Shown: positions 15,555 through 25,267, numbered from the stretch's first letter. The stretch is DNA of 64,000 bases from Acidihalobacter sp. (GCA_027013225.1 JALUXU010000005.1:1-64000), one strand, 5' to 3'. Program-made: numbers and translations. Notes: a model not told the origin generated them from the letters alone.

Positions 15555-16844
15555 ATGATGGCGGAAAACAAAGCGCAGCGCCGCCGCCCTGTACGGGCGA
15601 TATTTATTTTGTTGCTGGGGATGGCTCTTGGCATCGTTGTCGACCGGGTGTACCTTGCGGGTATCATCCCGACGGCGGTCGTGCCCGCGTCGGCGGTCAG
15701 TGATTTCAAGCTCATGGCGCTGGCTTGGAACACTATCCAGGCCTATTACGTTGATCGCGCCGCGATTCAGCCCAAACGCATGACCTATGCGGCGATCGCC
15801 GGCATGGTCGATTCTCTAGGCGACACCGGACACAGTACCTTCCTCACACCTCAGGAAGTGAAAATGGCTACGGCTTCCATCGATGGCCATTTCGCCGGCA
15901 TCGGCGCGGAAGTGCAGATGAAGGAGGGCTATGTGGTCATCGTCGCGCCTATAGACGGGACACCGGCACAACGCGCCCATTTGCGTCCGGGAGAGCGCAT
16001 CATCGAGGTGGACGGCAAATCGGTCGAGGGTGAGCCTTTGATCACCGTGGTCGAAAAAATCCGCGGTCCTGCCGGTACCAAGGTTACTTTGACACTGCAA
16101 AATCCCGTCACTGGCAAGTTGCGCACCGTGACTCTTGTACGCGCCGAAATACCGGTCGAGAGTGTGAGCTGGCATATGATTCCTGGAACTCAGGTGGCCG
16201 ATATTCGTATCGCCCGTTTCAGCGAGGGTACCGCCACCGAGCTTTACAAGGCGCTCAGGCAGGCCGAGCAGGCGGGTGCACGCGGCATCGTGCTCGATTT
16301 GCGCAACGATCCGGGAGGGCTGCTCGATCAGGCCATAGACGTGGCCAGTCTGTTCATCCCCAAAGGCAATGTTTTGCTGGAGCGCAATGCCGCCGGAAAG
16401 ATCACGGCGGTGCCGGTACGCGCCGACGTACCCAAATTCCGCTTGCCCATGGCCATATTGATCAACGGTGGTACGGCGAGCGCCGCGGAGATTGTCGCTG
16501 GGGCCCTGCACGATGATGTCGATGCGCCATTGATCGGTCGGCGCACCTTCGGCACAGGTACGGTGCTGCGCCCCTTCCGCCTGCCAGGCGGAGGTGAATT
16601 GTTGCTGGGGGTACGCGAATGGCTGACTCCGGACGGGCACACCATCTGGCATAAGGGCATCGCGCCCACGGAAAAAGTTGTTTTGCCTGCCGACGCCATC
16701 CTTCTGCGTCCCGATGCCTTGCAGGGGATGACGCCGGCGAAGTTGCGAGCCAGTCACGATACTCAGCTCCTGGCCGCGTTACGGGCGGTGCAGCAGGAGA
16801 TGGCGCACGAGGCCGCGAAGAAAAGCCCATCAATGACGCACTAA
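15555..16844 (+). CDS. S41-family C-terminal processing peptidase with altered dyad
   Basis: The 429-residue protein has an N-terminal signal anchor (about 14-34), a PDZ domain (about 105-190) and an S41 peptidase domain (about 195-370), the CtpA/Prc organisation. The nucleophile is present as Ser309 in GGTASAAEIVAGAL. The general-base lysine normally sits 25 residues later in FGKG; here residue 334 is Thr (FGTGTVLRPF, codon ACA). The fold and the substrate-binding strand LVREWLTP-like segment (GVREWLTPDGHTIW) are otherwise intact. It may be inactive, use another base, or serve as a binding protein. It begins 83 bases after the alpha-E gene on the same strand, so it might be cotranscribed with it. 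Start could be either of two adjacent ATG codons. Confidence 0.88.
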   Translation: MMAENKAQRRRPVRAIFILLLGMALGIVVDRVYLAGIIPTAVVPASAVSDFKLMALAWNTIQAYYVDRAAIQPKRMTYAAIAGMVDSLGDTGHSTFLTPQEVKMATASIDGHFAGIGAEVQMKEGYVVIVAPIDGTPAQRAHLRPGERIIEVDGKSVEGEPLITVVEKIRGPAGTKVTLTLQNPVTGKLRTVTLVRAEIPVESVSWHMIPGTQVADIRIARFSEGTATELYKALRQAEQAGARGIVLDLRNDPGGLLDQAIDVASLFIPKGNVLLERNAAGKITAVPVRADVPKFRLPMAILINGGTASAAEIVAGALHDDVDAPLIGRRTFGTGTVLRPFRLPGGGELLLGVREWLTPDGHTIWHKGIAPTEKVVLPADAILLRPDALQGMTPAKLRASHDTQLLAALRAVQQEMAHEAAKKSPSMTH

Positions 16845-17067
16845 CTAGATTGCTTCATTGAGCCGTTGACAGAACAGATGACGAGCTGATGGCCAAACGT
16901 ATTCTTTGGATATCAGCGACAAAGAAATACACTGGGGCTGATGCTCGCCAAAACGCATGAAAGTCGCGCCGGTTTCTTCGCTGCAAAGGGATTCTGGTCA
17001 AAAAATGGCTGGCGCGGGTACTCCCCAGAATGCTCAAGCTCGTATATAGTTAAACCTTCGATAGATC

Positions 17068-17296
17068 GGCCGTCTTGGAGAGTGCCCGCCGCATGCGGGC
17101 CGCCGAAGGCGCAACCCGTCCGGAAACGCTCAGGCAAAAGGACAGGACGGCCAGGATGTTAGCAGCATCCCATCGGCTCTGGAGAACGGCGAGTGAATTT
17201 CGATTCATGCGCCCACCGAAGGGGACGCCCCAGCAAGGCATGATTTTCTTGTGATTTGCGCCCGGGGTCAATCTCTCAGGTTCGAGGACAGAGGGG
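17068..17296 (+). ncRNA. Tandem glycine riboswitch
   Basis: Two aptamers lie head to tail. The first (17068-17152) opens with GGCCGTC pairing with GACGGCC and contains GGAGAGTGCC, then CGCCGAAGGCGCAA and CTCAGGCAAAAGGACAG. The second (17175-17296) contains CTCTGGAGAAC, CACCGAAGGGG, then TCTCAGGTTCGAGGACAGAG. These are the conserved elements of the gcvT-type glycine riboswitch, joined by a short linker. It precedes gcvT, where this RNA normally switches the glycine cleavage operon on when glycine is abundant. No obvious intrinsic terminator follows, so control may act on the ribosome site of gcvT. The remaining bases of 16845-17067 show nothing I can name. Confidence 0.93.
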
Positions 17297-17366
17297 CGAA
17301 AATGGCGGTAGACGGTATTGATGAATCCGTCGCCATATGAACCCTTTCCAGGAGACCGATTTTCTC

Positions 17367-18452
17367 ATGCCTAAGCGCACGCCACTTTACGACGAACATC
17401 TCGCCGCCGCTGCCCGGATGGTCGATTTCGCTGGCTGGGAAATGCCGCTTCACTATGGTTCCCAGCTGGGGGAACACCACCAGGTGCGGCGCGATGCCGG
17501 CGTGTTCGATGTCTCCCATATGACGGTGATCGATCTGGCCGGTGTGGACAGCCGCGACTTTCTGCAGCGCCTGCTCGCTAACGATGTGGCCAAACTCAAA
17601 ACGCCGGGCAAGGCGCTCTACACCTGCATGCTGCAGGAAGATGGCGGCGTCATCGATGATCTCATCGTCTATTGGCTGGGAGACGACCGCTATCGTCTGG
17701 TGGTCAATGCCGCCACCCGTGATAAGGATCTCGCGTGGATGAGAGCGCAGGCGGCTGGTTTCGATCTGACTCTTGAGGAGCGCAAAGATCTGGCCATGCT
17801 GGCTGTGCAAGGACCCAAGGCGTGCGAACGCGCCGTCCAGGCGCTTGATAGTGGTCTTGCCGCAGTGGCGCAAAGTCTTTCACCCTTCACTGGCACCGAG
17901 AGTGGTGACTGGTTCATTGCCCGCACTGGATATACAGGTGAAGATGGCTACGAAGTCCTGTTGCCGGCCGACGAGGCGCCTATCTTTTGGCGCGCCCTGC
18001 TGGAGGCTGGAGTGCGGCCGGTCGGCCTCGGCGCCCGCGATACTCTGCGCCTGGAAGCCGGCATGAACCTCTACGGCACCGATATGGATGCATCCGTCAC
18101 GCCACTGGAATGCGGTCTGGAATGGACGGTCGCATGGGCGCCGGCAGAGCGTGATTTTATCGGTCGTTCCGTTTTGGAAAAACAGCGCGCCACCGGTGCC
18201 ACACGTCGTTTCATCGGCCTCGTTCTCGAGGGTCGAGGCGTTTTACGCGGCCATGAACGCGTGGTTACGGACGCCGGAGAAGGTGAGATCACCAGCGGTA
18301 GTTTCTCTCCTACGCTGGGTGTATCGATCGGCCTGGCTCGTGTGCCCGCGCAGACGGTCGCGGAGCGTGGCGAAGTCGAAATCCGTGGGAAACTGCATCC
18401 GGTCAGGCTGATCAAGCCGCCATTCGTGCGCCACGGCCAATCCTGTTTGTGA
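17367..18452 (+). CDS. gcvT: Glycine cleavage system T protein (aminomethyltransferase)
   Basis: The T protein takes the aminomethyl group from lipoylated H protein and, with tetrahydrofolate, forms 5,10-methylene-tetrahydrofolate and ammonia. The start at 17367 gives 361 residues, close to the usual 360-370, with MPKRTPLYDEH as the typical beginning and AGGAGA upstream; an earlier in-frame ATG (17337) would add 10 unconserved residues. Folate-binding segments such as GWEMPLHYGSQLGEH and FDVSHMTVIDL, then ARTGYTGEDGYE, are intact. It is the first gene of gcvT-gcvH-gcvPA-gcvPB under the glycine riboswitch. Confidence 0.95.
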   Translation: MPKRTPLYDEHLAAAARMVDFAGWEMPLHYGSQLGEHHQVRRDAGVFDVSHMTVIDLAGVDSRDFLQRLLANDVAKLKTPGKALYTCMLQEDGGVIDDLIVYWLGDDRYRLVVNAATRDKDLAWMRAQAAGFDLTLEERKDLAMLAVQGPKACERAVQALDSGLAAVAQSLSPFTGTESGDWFIARTGYTGEDGYEVLLPADEAPIFWRALLEAGVRPVGLGARDTLRLEAGMNLYGTDMDASVTPLECGLEWTVAWAPAERDFIGRSVLEKQRATGATRRFIGLVLEGRGVLRGHERVVTDAGEGEITSGSFSPTLGVSIGLARVPAQTVAERGEVEIRGKLHPVRLIKPPFVRHGQSCL

Positions 18453-18472
18453 GCCCTTTCGTGGAGGAACCA

Positions 18473-18865
18473 ATGAGCGAATTACCATCCGATTTTTTTT
18501 ACACCCAAAGCCATGAATGGCTGCGCGATAACGGTGACGGCACGCTGACCGTCGGCATCACTGATCATGCCCAGGAGCAACTCGGCGACCTGGTCTATGT
18601 GGAGCTGCCCGAAGTGGGCACGCATCTTACAACCGGCGATGCCTGCGGTGTAGTTGAGTCGGTCAAGGCGGCTTCTGACGTCTATGCACCGATCGATGGC
18701 GAAGTTCTAGCTGTGAACGAGACCCTGGCTGAAACCCCTGAGCTTATCAATCAGTCGCCTTACGCAGATGGCTGGTTATTCAGCATCAAACCTGATTCGG
18801 CCGAAGTGCTAAAGAATCTTATGAATACCGAAGCCTATCGTGCCTACCTCGACAGCGAAGGCTGA
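18473..18865 (+). CDS. gcvH: Glycine cleavage system H protein
   Basis: This small lipoyl carrier of 130 residues shuttles the aminomethyl intermediate between P, T and L proteins. The lipoylated lysine is Lys65 in the conserved [15 protein letters not shown]. The start at 18473 is supported by GGAGG 6 bases upstream and the typical [17 protein letters not shown] opening. It follows gcvT by 20 bases. Confidence 0.96.
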   Translation: MSELPSDFFYTQSHEWLRDNGDGTLTVGITDHAQEQLGDLVYVELPEVGTHLTTGDACGVVESVKAASDVYAPIDGEVLAVNETLAETPELINQSPYADGWLFSIKPDSAEVLKNLMNTEAYRAYLDSEG

Positions 18866-18897
18866 TTCAACGAACTTGTCCAGCGAGCGTTTACTCT

Positions 18898-20271
18898 ATG
18901 CCCTTTATACCCCACACCCAGGAAGACATAGACGCCATGCTCGTGGCCATTGGCGTGGCCGACGTCGATGCGCTGTTCGACGAGATTCCGGCCGGCCTGC
19001 GCTGCGCGGCGCTGGACGGTATTCCGCCGGCCATCAATGAAATGCAGGTCGCCCGCCTGCTGGAGCAGCGCGCGGCGCGCGATGCCGGGGCGCTGAACTT
19101 CATCGGCGCCGGCGCCTACGAGCACCATATCCCGGCGGCGGTGTGGGAGATCGCCACCCGCGGCGAATTCTACAGCGCCTATACCCCTTATCAGGCCGAG
19201 GCCTCGCAGGGCACGCTGCAGCTCATCTACGAGTTCCAGTCCATGATGGCCGGCCTTGCCGGGATGGAGGTCTCCAACGCCTCGCTGTACGACGGCGCTT
19301 CGGCTCTGGCCGAAGCCATTCTCATGGCGGTGCGCCTCAACCGCCGCCCGCGGGCGAGGCGGGTGCTGCTGCCGGCCACGGTGCATCCGGCCTACCGCGC
19401 CGCCGCCCATGCCCTGGTGCATGCCCAGGACATAGAGCTGGTCGAAGTGCCTTTCGATCCCCGGACGGGCCGCGTCGATCCGGCCGCGCTTGACGCCTTC
19501 GCCGCAGACGACGTCGCCGCGCTGGTAGTGCCGCAGCCCAATTTCTTCGGTGTGCTCGAAGAGGCTTCGGCCCTTAGCGAGTGGGCGGCTGCGCACGGCA
19601 TACTGCTGATAGCGGTGGTCAATCCCCTCACCCTGGCCGTGCTCGAAGCGCCGGGTGCATGGGGCGGGCAGGGCGCGGACATCGTGGTCGGCGACGGCCA
19701 GCCACTGGGCATCCCCCTGTCTTCGGGCGGGCCTTATTACGGATTCATGTGTACCCGCCAGGCGCATGTACGGCAAATGCCGGGGCGGCTGGTGGGGCGC
19801 GCCATCGACGCCGACGGCAAGCCGGGTTTCGTGCTCACCCTGCAGGCCCGCGAACAGCACATACGCCGCTCCAGGGCGACCTCCAACATTTGCACCAACC
19901 AGGGGCTGATGGTCACCGCTTCCACCATACACATGGCCTTGCTCGGGCCCGAAGGGTTGGCGCGGGTGGCCGCGGCGAGCCATGCCAACACCCACGCGCT
20001 GGTCGAAAAGCTCCGTCCCTTGGGCGTGGAACCGCTGTTTTGCGGGGAATTCTTCCATGAGGCGGCGCTGCGTCTGCCGACCGACGCCGCGCCTCTGCTC
20101 GCCCACATGGCCGGCCAGGGCGTGCTCGGCGGGCTGGACCTGGCCCGCGTCGGCCTGCCTCGGGCCATGCTCGTGTGTGCCACCGAAACCAAGACCGAAG
20201 AAGACCTTGATCGCTATGTCGAGGCGCTGCGCCGCGCCTTGGCCGAGACGGAATCCTCCGTCGCCAATTGA
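18898..20271 (+). CDS. gcvPA: Glycine dehydrogenase (decarboxylating) subunit 1
   Basis: This is the alpha subunit of the split P protein, 457 residues, which with the beta subunit (20434) decarboxylates glycine using pyridoxal phosphate. Characteristic segments are [51 protein letters not shown] and the [16 protein letters not shown] stretch. The ribosome site is weak. Split P proteins occur in many bacteria and archaea, whereas E. coli has a single 957-residue chain. Codon use is strikingly G+C-rich compared with gcvH just upstream. Confidence 0.95.
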   Translation: MPFIPHTQEDIDAMLVAIGVADVDALFDEIPAGLRCAALDGIPPAINEMQVARLLEQRAARDAGALNFIGAGAYEHHIPAAVWEIATRGEFYSAYTPYQAEASQGTLQLIYEFQSMMAGLAGMEVSNASLYDGASALAEAILMAVRLNRRPRARRVLLPATVHPAYRAAAHALVHAQDIELVEVPFDPRTGRVDPAALDAFAADDVAALVVPQPNFFGVLEEASALSEWAAAHGILLIAVVNPLTLAVLEAPGAWGGQGADIVVGDGQPLGIPLSSGGPYYGFMCTRQAHVRQMPGRLVGRAIDADGKPGFVLTLQAREQHIRRSRATSNICTNQGLMVTASTIHMALLGPEGLARVAAASHANTHALVEKLRPLGVEPLFCGEFFHEAALRLPTDAAPLLAHMAGQGVLGGLDLARVGLPRAMLVCATETKTEEDLDRYVEALRRALAETESSVAN

Positions 20272-20287
20272 AAGAGAGGACGAACCG

Positions 20288-20440
20288 ATGACCACCGTGA
20301 CTTTGCAAGGAAACCCCGTCCACACCAACGGCGAGCTGCTTGCGCTTTTGCTTGTCACCCTGGACATCAGCTTTTACGGGAACGGCATCGCGCGCGGCGG
20401 CCTGCGCGCCGCCGCGCCATTCGAGTGTGAAGCATGCTGA
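20288..20440 (+). pseudogene. Possible tpx (thiol peroxidase) 5' fragment between gcvPA and gcvPB
   Basis: A small reading frame with its own ribosome site (AGAGAGGA, 8 bases before ATG) encodes MTTVTLQGNPVHTNGEL, which looks like the N-terminus of lipid hydroperoxide/thiol peroxidases of the Tpx family. After about 17 residues the similarity stops and the frame continues as LALLLVTLDISFYGNG and onward to a stop at 20440, overlapping the gcvPB start. No peroxidatic cysteine region is present, so it cannot be a working Tpx. It may be a relic of a gene inserted into or recombined with the operon, or a leader peptide that resembles Tpx by chance. Confidence 0.4.
20392..20417 (+). promoter_or_regulatory. 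Strong G+C-rich hairpin before gcvPB
   Basis: The bases GCGCGGCGGC are followed by a six-base loop and the exact reverse complement, giving a 10-base-pair all-G/C stem whose end lies 16 bases before the gcvPB start. No T-tract follows, so it is not an intrinsic terminator. It may hinder ribosomes at gcvPB or stabilise the upstream mRNA. Confidence 0.45.
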
Positions 20441-21885
20441 TTTTTGACCATTCACGATCCGGCCGCAGGGCGCGCGCGCAAGCGCCGCTGGAGGCGCAGC
20501 CGCTTGCCCATTTGCCCGAGCGCTTTCGCCGCCGCATGCCGATCGGCCTGCCCGAGGTTTCGGAACTGCAGGCGGTGCGCCATTACACCCGGCTGTCGCA
20601 GCAGAACTTTTCCATTGACACCCATTTCTACCCGCTGGGTTCGTGCACCATGAAGTACAACCCGCGCGGCGCCAATGCGCTGGCCATGCTGCCGGGGTTC
20701 TTGAACCGCCACCCCTACGCGCCGGAACGCTTCAGCCAGGGTGTGCTGGAAACCTTGTATGAGCTGCAGCAGATGCTGGCGGCCGTCACCGGCATGCGGG
20801 GCGTTTCACTCACCCCGATGGCGGGGGCGCAGGGAGAATTCGCCGGCGTGGCGATGATCCGCGCCTACCATCGGGCGCGCGGCGATACGCAGCGCACCGA
20901 GATCATCGTGCCCGATGCCGCGCATGGCACCAATCCGGCGACCGCGGTGATGTGCGGCTACCGTGTACGCGAGATACCCATTGATGCCCACGGCGATGTC
21001 GATCTCGCCGCCCTGCGTGCCGCCGTCGGCCCCAGCACCGCCGGCATGATGCTCACCAACCCTTCCACGCTGGGGGTGTTCGAGCGGCGCATCGAGGAAA
21101 TCGCACGTATCGTGCACGGCGCCGGCGGCCTGTTGTATTACGACGGCGCCAACCTCAACGCCATTCTCGGCAAGGCGCGCCCCGGCGACATGGGCTTCGA
21201 CGCCATCCACATCAACCTGCACAAGACCTTCTCCACGCCGCACGGCGGCGGCGGGCCCGGCGCCGGGCCGGTGGGTGTGAGCGAACGCCTGTTGCCGTTT
21301 TTGCCGCTGCCGCTGGTGGCCATGGAAGAGGGCCGTTACCGCCTGCTCGAAGAAGCCGACCGTCCCCACAGCATAGGTCGCCTGTCGGCCTTCATGGGCA
21401 ACGTGGGGGTGCTGCTGCGCGCTTATGTGTACATGCGCATGCTTGGCCGCGAAGGCATGCCGCGGGTGGCCGAGTTCGCCACCTTGAATGCCAACTACCT
21501 GGCGCGGCGGCTGGCCGAGGCGGACTTCACCCTGGCCTATCCCGAGCGGCGCGCCAGCCACGAATTCATCGTCACCCTCAAGCGCGAGGCGAAACAGACC
21601 GGCATTACCGCAATGGATTACGCTAAGCGACTCTTGGATTACGGGGTTCATGCGCCGACGACATATTTTCCCTTGTTGGTTCCGGAATGTCTGCTGATAG
21701 AGCCGACAGAAACTGAGGCCAAGGAAGCATTGGATGATTTCGTCAATGCCATGACTGCAATACGCGCTGAGTCTGAGACCGATCCGGCCAAGGTCAAGGA
21801 CGCGCCTCATACGCTCCCCAACCGGCGTTTCGATGAGGTGCGTGCAGCGCGTAATCCGGATCTGCGATGGCAGCCGCCTCGTTAG
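20434..21885 (+). CDS. gcvPB: Glycine dehydrogenase (decarboxylating) subunit 2
   Basis: This is the beta subunit of the split P protein, 483 residues, carrying the pyridoxal-phosphate lysine Lys264 in [17 protein letters not shown]. The opening [13 protein letters not shown] and the [14 protein letters not shown] and [14 protein letters not shown] segments are typical of GcvPB. It completes the glycine cleavage operon. The lipoamide dehydrogenase (L protein) is not in this window and is probably shared with other complexes. Confidence 0.96.
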   Translation: MLIFDHSRSGRRARAQAPLEAQPLAHLPERFRRRMPIGLPEVSELQAVRHYTRLSQQNFSIDTHFYPLGSCTMKYNPRGANALAMLPGFLNRHPYAPERFSQGVLETLYELQQMLAAVTGMRGVSLTPMAGAQGEFAGVAMIRAYHRARGDTQRTEIIVPDAAHGTNPATAVMCGYRVREIPIDAHGDVDLAALRAAVGPSTAGMMLTNPSTLGVFERRIEEIARIVHGAGGLLYYDGANLNAILGKARPGDMGFDAIHINLHKTFSTPHGGGGPGAGPVGVSERLLPFLPLPLVAMEEGRYRLLEEADRPHSIGRLSAFMGNVGVLLRAYVYMRMLGREGMPRVAEFATLNANYLARRLAEADFTLAYPERRASHEFIVTLKREAKQTGITAMDYAKRLLDYGVHAPTTYFPLLVPECLLIEPTETEAKEALDDFVNAMTAIRAESETDPAKVKDAPHTLPNRRFDEVRAARNPDLRWQPPR

Positions 21886-21909
21886 GAGATGGTGAAGGTC
21901 GATTGCCGT

Positions 21910-22272
21910 ATGGATGGGCTGGGTTTAAAGCATTTGTGGAGGGCTTTGGTCTATTCCTGGCGTGGACTGGTGGCGGCGTTTCGCTTTGAAACGGCATTCC
22001 GCCAGGAGCTTTTGCTTGCAATCATCGGCATTCCTCTCGCATTCTGGCTGGGGCAGGATGGCGTTCAGCGCGCCTTGCTGGTGGCCAGTTTATTGCTCGT
22101 GTTGATCGTGGAATTGCTTAATTCCGCTGTGGAGGCCGCGATCGACCGTTTTGGAAAAGAGCGGCATCCGCTGTCGGCTCGTGCCAAGGATATGGCTTCG
22201 GCCGCTGTTTTTCTCAGTTTAATCAATGCCGCGCTCGTTTGGGGGCTGATCGTATTGCCCCGTTGGATATGA
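21910..22272 (+). CDS. dgkA: Diacylglycerol kinase (DgkA type)
   Basis: This is a small inner-membrane enzyme that phosphorylates diacylglycerol to phosphatidic acid, recycling lipid by-products of envelope synthesis. Three membrane segments fit the family, with FETAFRQE after the N-terminal amphipathic helix and the active-site stretch VELLNSAVEAAIDR. The start at 21910 gives 120 residues, matching the usual 120-125; the ATG at 21889 is only 3 bases after the gcvPB stop and has AGGAG abutting it, too close to work well. Confidence 0.92.
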   Translation: MDGLGLKHLWRALVYSWRGLVAAFRFETAFRQELLLAIIGIPLAFWLGQDGVQRALLVASLLLVLIVELLNSAVEAAIDRFGKERHPLSARAKDMASAAVFLSLINAALVWGLIVLPRWI

Positions 22273-22356
22273 AATCAGCGCGGTAAATCGCTTGCTGACA
22301 GCAAATCGTGATTCCCAGCCGACGCAATGAATGCCATTTAATGTAATGCGATTGGA

Positions 22357-22812
22357 TTATCGTTTCCATGGGTCGTTATCGCCGGGTGGTAGGTGTCGAT
22401 TGTCCATATCATAGATATTTCCATCACCATGGAAATCAGGACGAATTACACGGTAAGTCACGCGCCGCAGCCACGCCGTAACGATGGTGGAGCGTATGGG
22501 GGGGATGAGGCAGAGCAATCCCAGAAAATCGCTGATCAAACCAGGCAGCAAGAGAAGTACTCCGCCGGTGAACAAAATGATTCCCTCCAGCATTTCCCTG
22601 GCGGGGATTTCGCCGCGCGCCAAGCAGGCTTGCATTTGCCGATAATTCTGAAAACCCTGATGGCGAGCCAGCCATAAACCCAATGCTGCGGTACTGACCA
22701 CAAGTAGAACTGTGGGTAGGGCACCGATAAGGGTGCCCACTTTGATCAGTAGATAAAGCTCGAGCAACGGAAAACAAAGGAGCAGGAGCAAAAAAACGGG
22801 AAATTTACGCAT
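22357..22812 (-). CDS. fxsA: FxsA family membrane protein
   Basis: The 151-residue cytoplasmic-membrane protein has hydrophobic segments at about 4-20, 26-46 and 75-100. The family signature is clear in LLLLCFPLLELYLLIKVG, GLWLARHQGF, GIILFTGGVLLLLPGLISD and LLCLIPPIR. In E. coli FxsA alleviates exclusion of phage T7 by the F plasmid; its ordinary function is unknown. It is divergent from cutA, and the 229 bases between them hold both promoters; nothing more specific stands out there. Confidence 0.88.
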   Translation of the reverse strand: MRKFPVFLLLLLCFPLLELYLLIKVGTLIGALPTVLLVVSTAALGLWLARHQGFQNYRQMQACLARGEIPAREMLEGIILFTGGVLLLLPGLISDFLGLLCLIPPIRSTIVTAWLRRVTYRVIRPDFHGDGNIYDMDNRHLPPGDNDPWKR

Positions 22813-23041
22813 GTATTGGAAACGCCTATAAAGCGTCCATGAATTTAAATGATCGTCTATGAGATGGAGATGGCCTTTTCTGTTTTCAAGGGCATGCGGC
22901 CACCAATAATGAATAATAGTGGATCATCCTGCTTTGGGGAAAAGTGCGCTTTTTGCCTGATTCGGCCTCTGTGAAGATTTATGGGAAATAATCAAGCGGT
23001 AGGCGACATCTACACTATAACTGGTTAAGGGACAGGGGAAC

Positions 23042-23368
23042 ATGAGCAATCAGACAGCCTATATTGTGGTGATGACCACGTTTCCTTCGTTGGATGAAGC
23101 CAAACAATTGGCCGAAAGACTGCTTAACCAGAAACTGGCGGCCTGCATCAATATCTTGCCGAAAATGCATTCCCTGTATATCTGGCAAGGGCAGGTGGAG
23201 CAGGGCGAGGAACATCAGTTGCTGATCAAGACGCGCGCCGAACATTACCTCCCGGTGCAGCAGCTTGTTCTCGCCAATCATCCCTATGAGCTTCCGGAAA
23301 TTATTGCGCTACCTATTAGCCAGGGCCTGCCCGCTTACCTTCAATGGATTGAATCATCGACCTCATGA
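23042..23368 (+). CDS. cutA: Divalent-cation tolerance protein CutA
   Basis: This is a trimeric ferredoxin-like fold protein of 108 residues, linked in E. coli to copper tolerance. Conserved parts are VVMTTFPSLDEAKQLAERLL, KLAACINILP, then YIWQGQVEQGEEHQLLIKT and the C-terminal HPYELPEIIALPI. AGGGGAA precedes the start. The stop overlaps the start of dsbD by four bases (ATGA), the same cutA-dsbD pairing seen in E. coli and many gammaproteobacteria. Confidence 0.95.
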   Translation: MSNQTAYIVVMTTFPSLDEAKQLAERLLNQKLAACINILPKMHSLYIWQGQVEQGEEHQLLIKTRAEHYLPVQQLVLANHPYELPEIIALPISQGLPAYLQWIESSTS

Positions 23369-25260
23369 GATATTTTTTGCGCCTGTTTCTGATTCTCGCC
23401 TGGATCACGTTTTCTGGATTTCTTGCTGTGGCAAGCGCGGCGCAGCCGTCGGAAAATTCCACCGCCAATCCGCTTGCCGGACTGACAGCTTCGGTAAATG
23501 CGAACGGTCAGTTTTTGCCGCCGGATAAAGCATTCGCTTTCAAGCTGACGGTTGACGGTTCCAATGCATTGTTGGCGCATTGGAACGTCGCACATGGTTA
23601 CCATTTGTACAAAAATGAGATCAAGATCAGTCTCGCCGAAGCAGATGGGTTGAAGCTTGGGTCGATAAAAATGCCCAAGGCGCAGATCATAAACGACGCA
23701 TTTCTCGGAAAAACGGCGGTTTATCCTTCGCCGTTCAGCATAAAAATTCCTCTCGAACGCAAAGTGGCGGGGGCGAGAAGCGGTATCCTTGTGGTGCGCT
23801 ACCAGGGCTGCGCAGACAAAGGCATCTGCTATCCGCCTATTATTAAAAAGGTCCCTTTCACCCTTCCTGTCGCCGGCGTTACCGGCGTCTCTTCTGGCAA
23901 ACCCGCTCAACAGGTTGCAAAGACGCAAGCATCCACGAAAGCCGCTATCGAAGGCGGTGCCGAGCAAGATCGACTCGCTCGTTTCCTGCTCGACAAGCCT
24001 TTGTGGCTGAGTCTTGGGCTATTTTTCCTGTTTGGGCTTGGTTTGGCCTTTACTCCTTGCTGTTTTCCAATGATTCCCATTCTATCCGGCATCATTGTTG
24101 GCCAGAAAAAAACGCCCTCGGCGGCACGGGGATTTATGCTCTCACTGGCATATGTTCTTGCGCTCGCCTTGACTTATACGGTCGTAGGCGTGTTAGTGGG
24201 CTTGACTGGAGCGAGTATTCAGGCCTGGTTCCAAAATCCCTGGGTGCTCTCGGCCTTTGCGGCAGTCTTCGTGCTACTTGCGCTCTCCATGTTCGGATTC
24301 TACGACTTGCAAATGCCGAATTTCGTTCAAAGCCGTTTGGCTACATTCAGCAACCAGCAGCGGGGAGGCACATTGATTGGAGCCGCGGTGATGGGATTTC
24401 TCTCAGCATTGATCGTAGGCCCTTGTGTGACGGCGCCGCTGGTCGCTGCTCTTCTGGTTATCGCCAACACTGGAAATGCCGTCCTCGGAGGGATGAGCCT
24501 TTTCAGTCTCAGTTTGGGGATGGGCGCTCCCCTGCTGGTGATTGGTACTCTCGGAGGCCGGTTGATGCCACGCGCGGGTCCATGGATGGAAGCGATCAAG
24601 TCCGTATTCGGCGTGCTGATGCTGGCTGTGGCGATCTACATGTTGTCGCGTATTCTTCCCGATTGGGCTACCGCCGCGCTCAGCGCCTTATTGCTCATCG
24701 CTTCCGGGATTTATCTTGGCGCGCTGGAACCGATTGGAAACGGAAGCGGTTGGCGAAAACTTTGGAAAGCATCGGGGTTCGTGGCATTGCTTTGGGGAAC
24801 CCTAATCCTGATCGGCGTGGCCGCCGGGGGCGGCGGGGTGCTGACACCGCTAAAGGGTACGTTTACGCAAAGCGGCAACAGAGGTGAGGCGGCTGCGTCC
24901 AAGCTTGAATTCAAGCGTATAAGTAGCATCCAGGCGCTTGATGCCGCACTCGCCACTGCCAAGGGGCACCCCGTGATGCTCGACTTCTATGCGGATTGGT
25001 GCGTGTCCTGTAAGGAATTGGAGGCTTATACGTTTTCCGATCCGGCGGTGAAAAAAGCCCTGTCCGGTTTCGTGTTGCTACAGGCGGATGTCACCGCTAA
25101 CAGCCCCGCCGAAGAAGTGCTGTTGAAACGCTTCGGCTTGTTTGGCCCGCCCGCTATCCTCTTTTTCAATGCCAAGGGTCAGGAAATAGGCAATCTCCGG
25201 ATCATGGGTTATGTTCCCCCTGCCGAGTTTTTGCGAATCCTCTCCAAGGTGCGAGAATAA
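23365..25260 (+). CDS. dsbD: Thiol:disulfide interchange protein DsbD
   Basis: This inner-membrane electron conduit passes reducing power from cytoplasmic thioredoxin to periplasmic DsbC, DsbG and cytochrome maturation. The 631-residue chain shows a signal peptide (1-26), the periplasmic alpha domain with Cys149 and Cys155, an eight-helix CcdA-like domain with one cysteine in FTPCCFPMIP and the other in GPCVTAPLVAAL, and a C-terminal thioredoxin-like domain with the active site Cys546-Val-Ser-Cys549 in YADWCVSCKE. All redox cysteines are present. It is translationally coupled to cutA. Confidence 0.96.
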   Translation: MRYFLRLFLILAWITFSGFLAVASAAQPSENSTANPLAGLTASVNANGQFLPPDKAFAFKLTVDGSNALLAHWNVAHGYHLYKNEIKISLAEADGLKLGSIKMPKAQIINDAFLGKTAVYPSPFSIKIPLERKVAGARSGILVVRYQGCADKGICYPPIIKKVPFTLPVAGVTGVSSGKPAQQVAKTQASTKAAIEGGAEQDRLARFLLDKPLWLSLGLFFLFGLGLAFTPCCFPMIPILSGIIVGQKKTPSAARGFMLSLAYVLALALTYTVVGVLVGLTGASIQAWFQNPWVLSAFAAVFVLLALSMFGFYDLQMPNFVQSRLATFSNQQRGGTLIGAAVMGFLSALIVGPCVTAPLVAALLVIANTGNAVLGGMSLFSLSLGMGAPLLVIGTLGGRLMPRAGPWMEAIKSVFGVLMLAVAIYMLSRILPDWATAALSALLLIASGIYLGALEPIGNGSGWRKLWKASGFVALLWGTLILIGVAAGGGGVLTPLKGTFTQSGNRGEAAASKLEFKRISSIQALDAALATAKGHPVMLDFYADWCVSCKELEAYTFSDPAVKKALSGFVLLQADVTANSPAEEVLLKRFGLFGPPAILFFNAKGQEIGNLRIMGYVPPAEFLRILSKVRE

Positions 25261-25267
25261 GTGGGGA

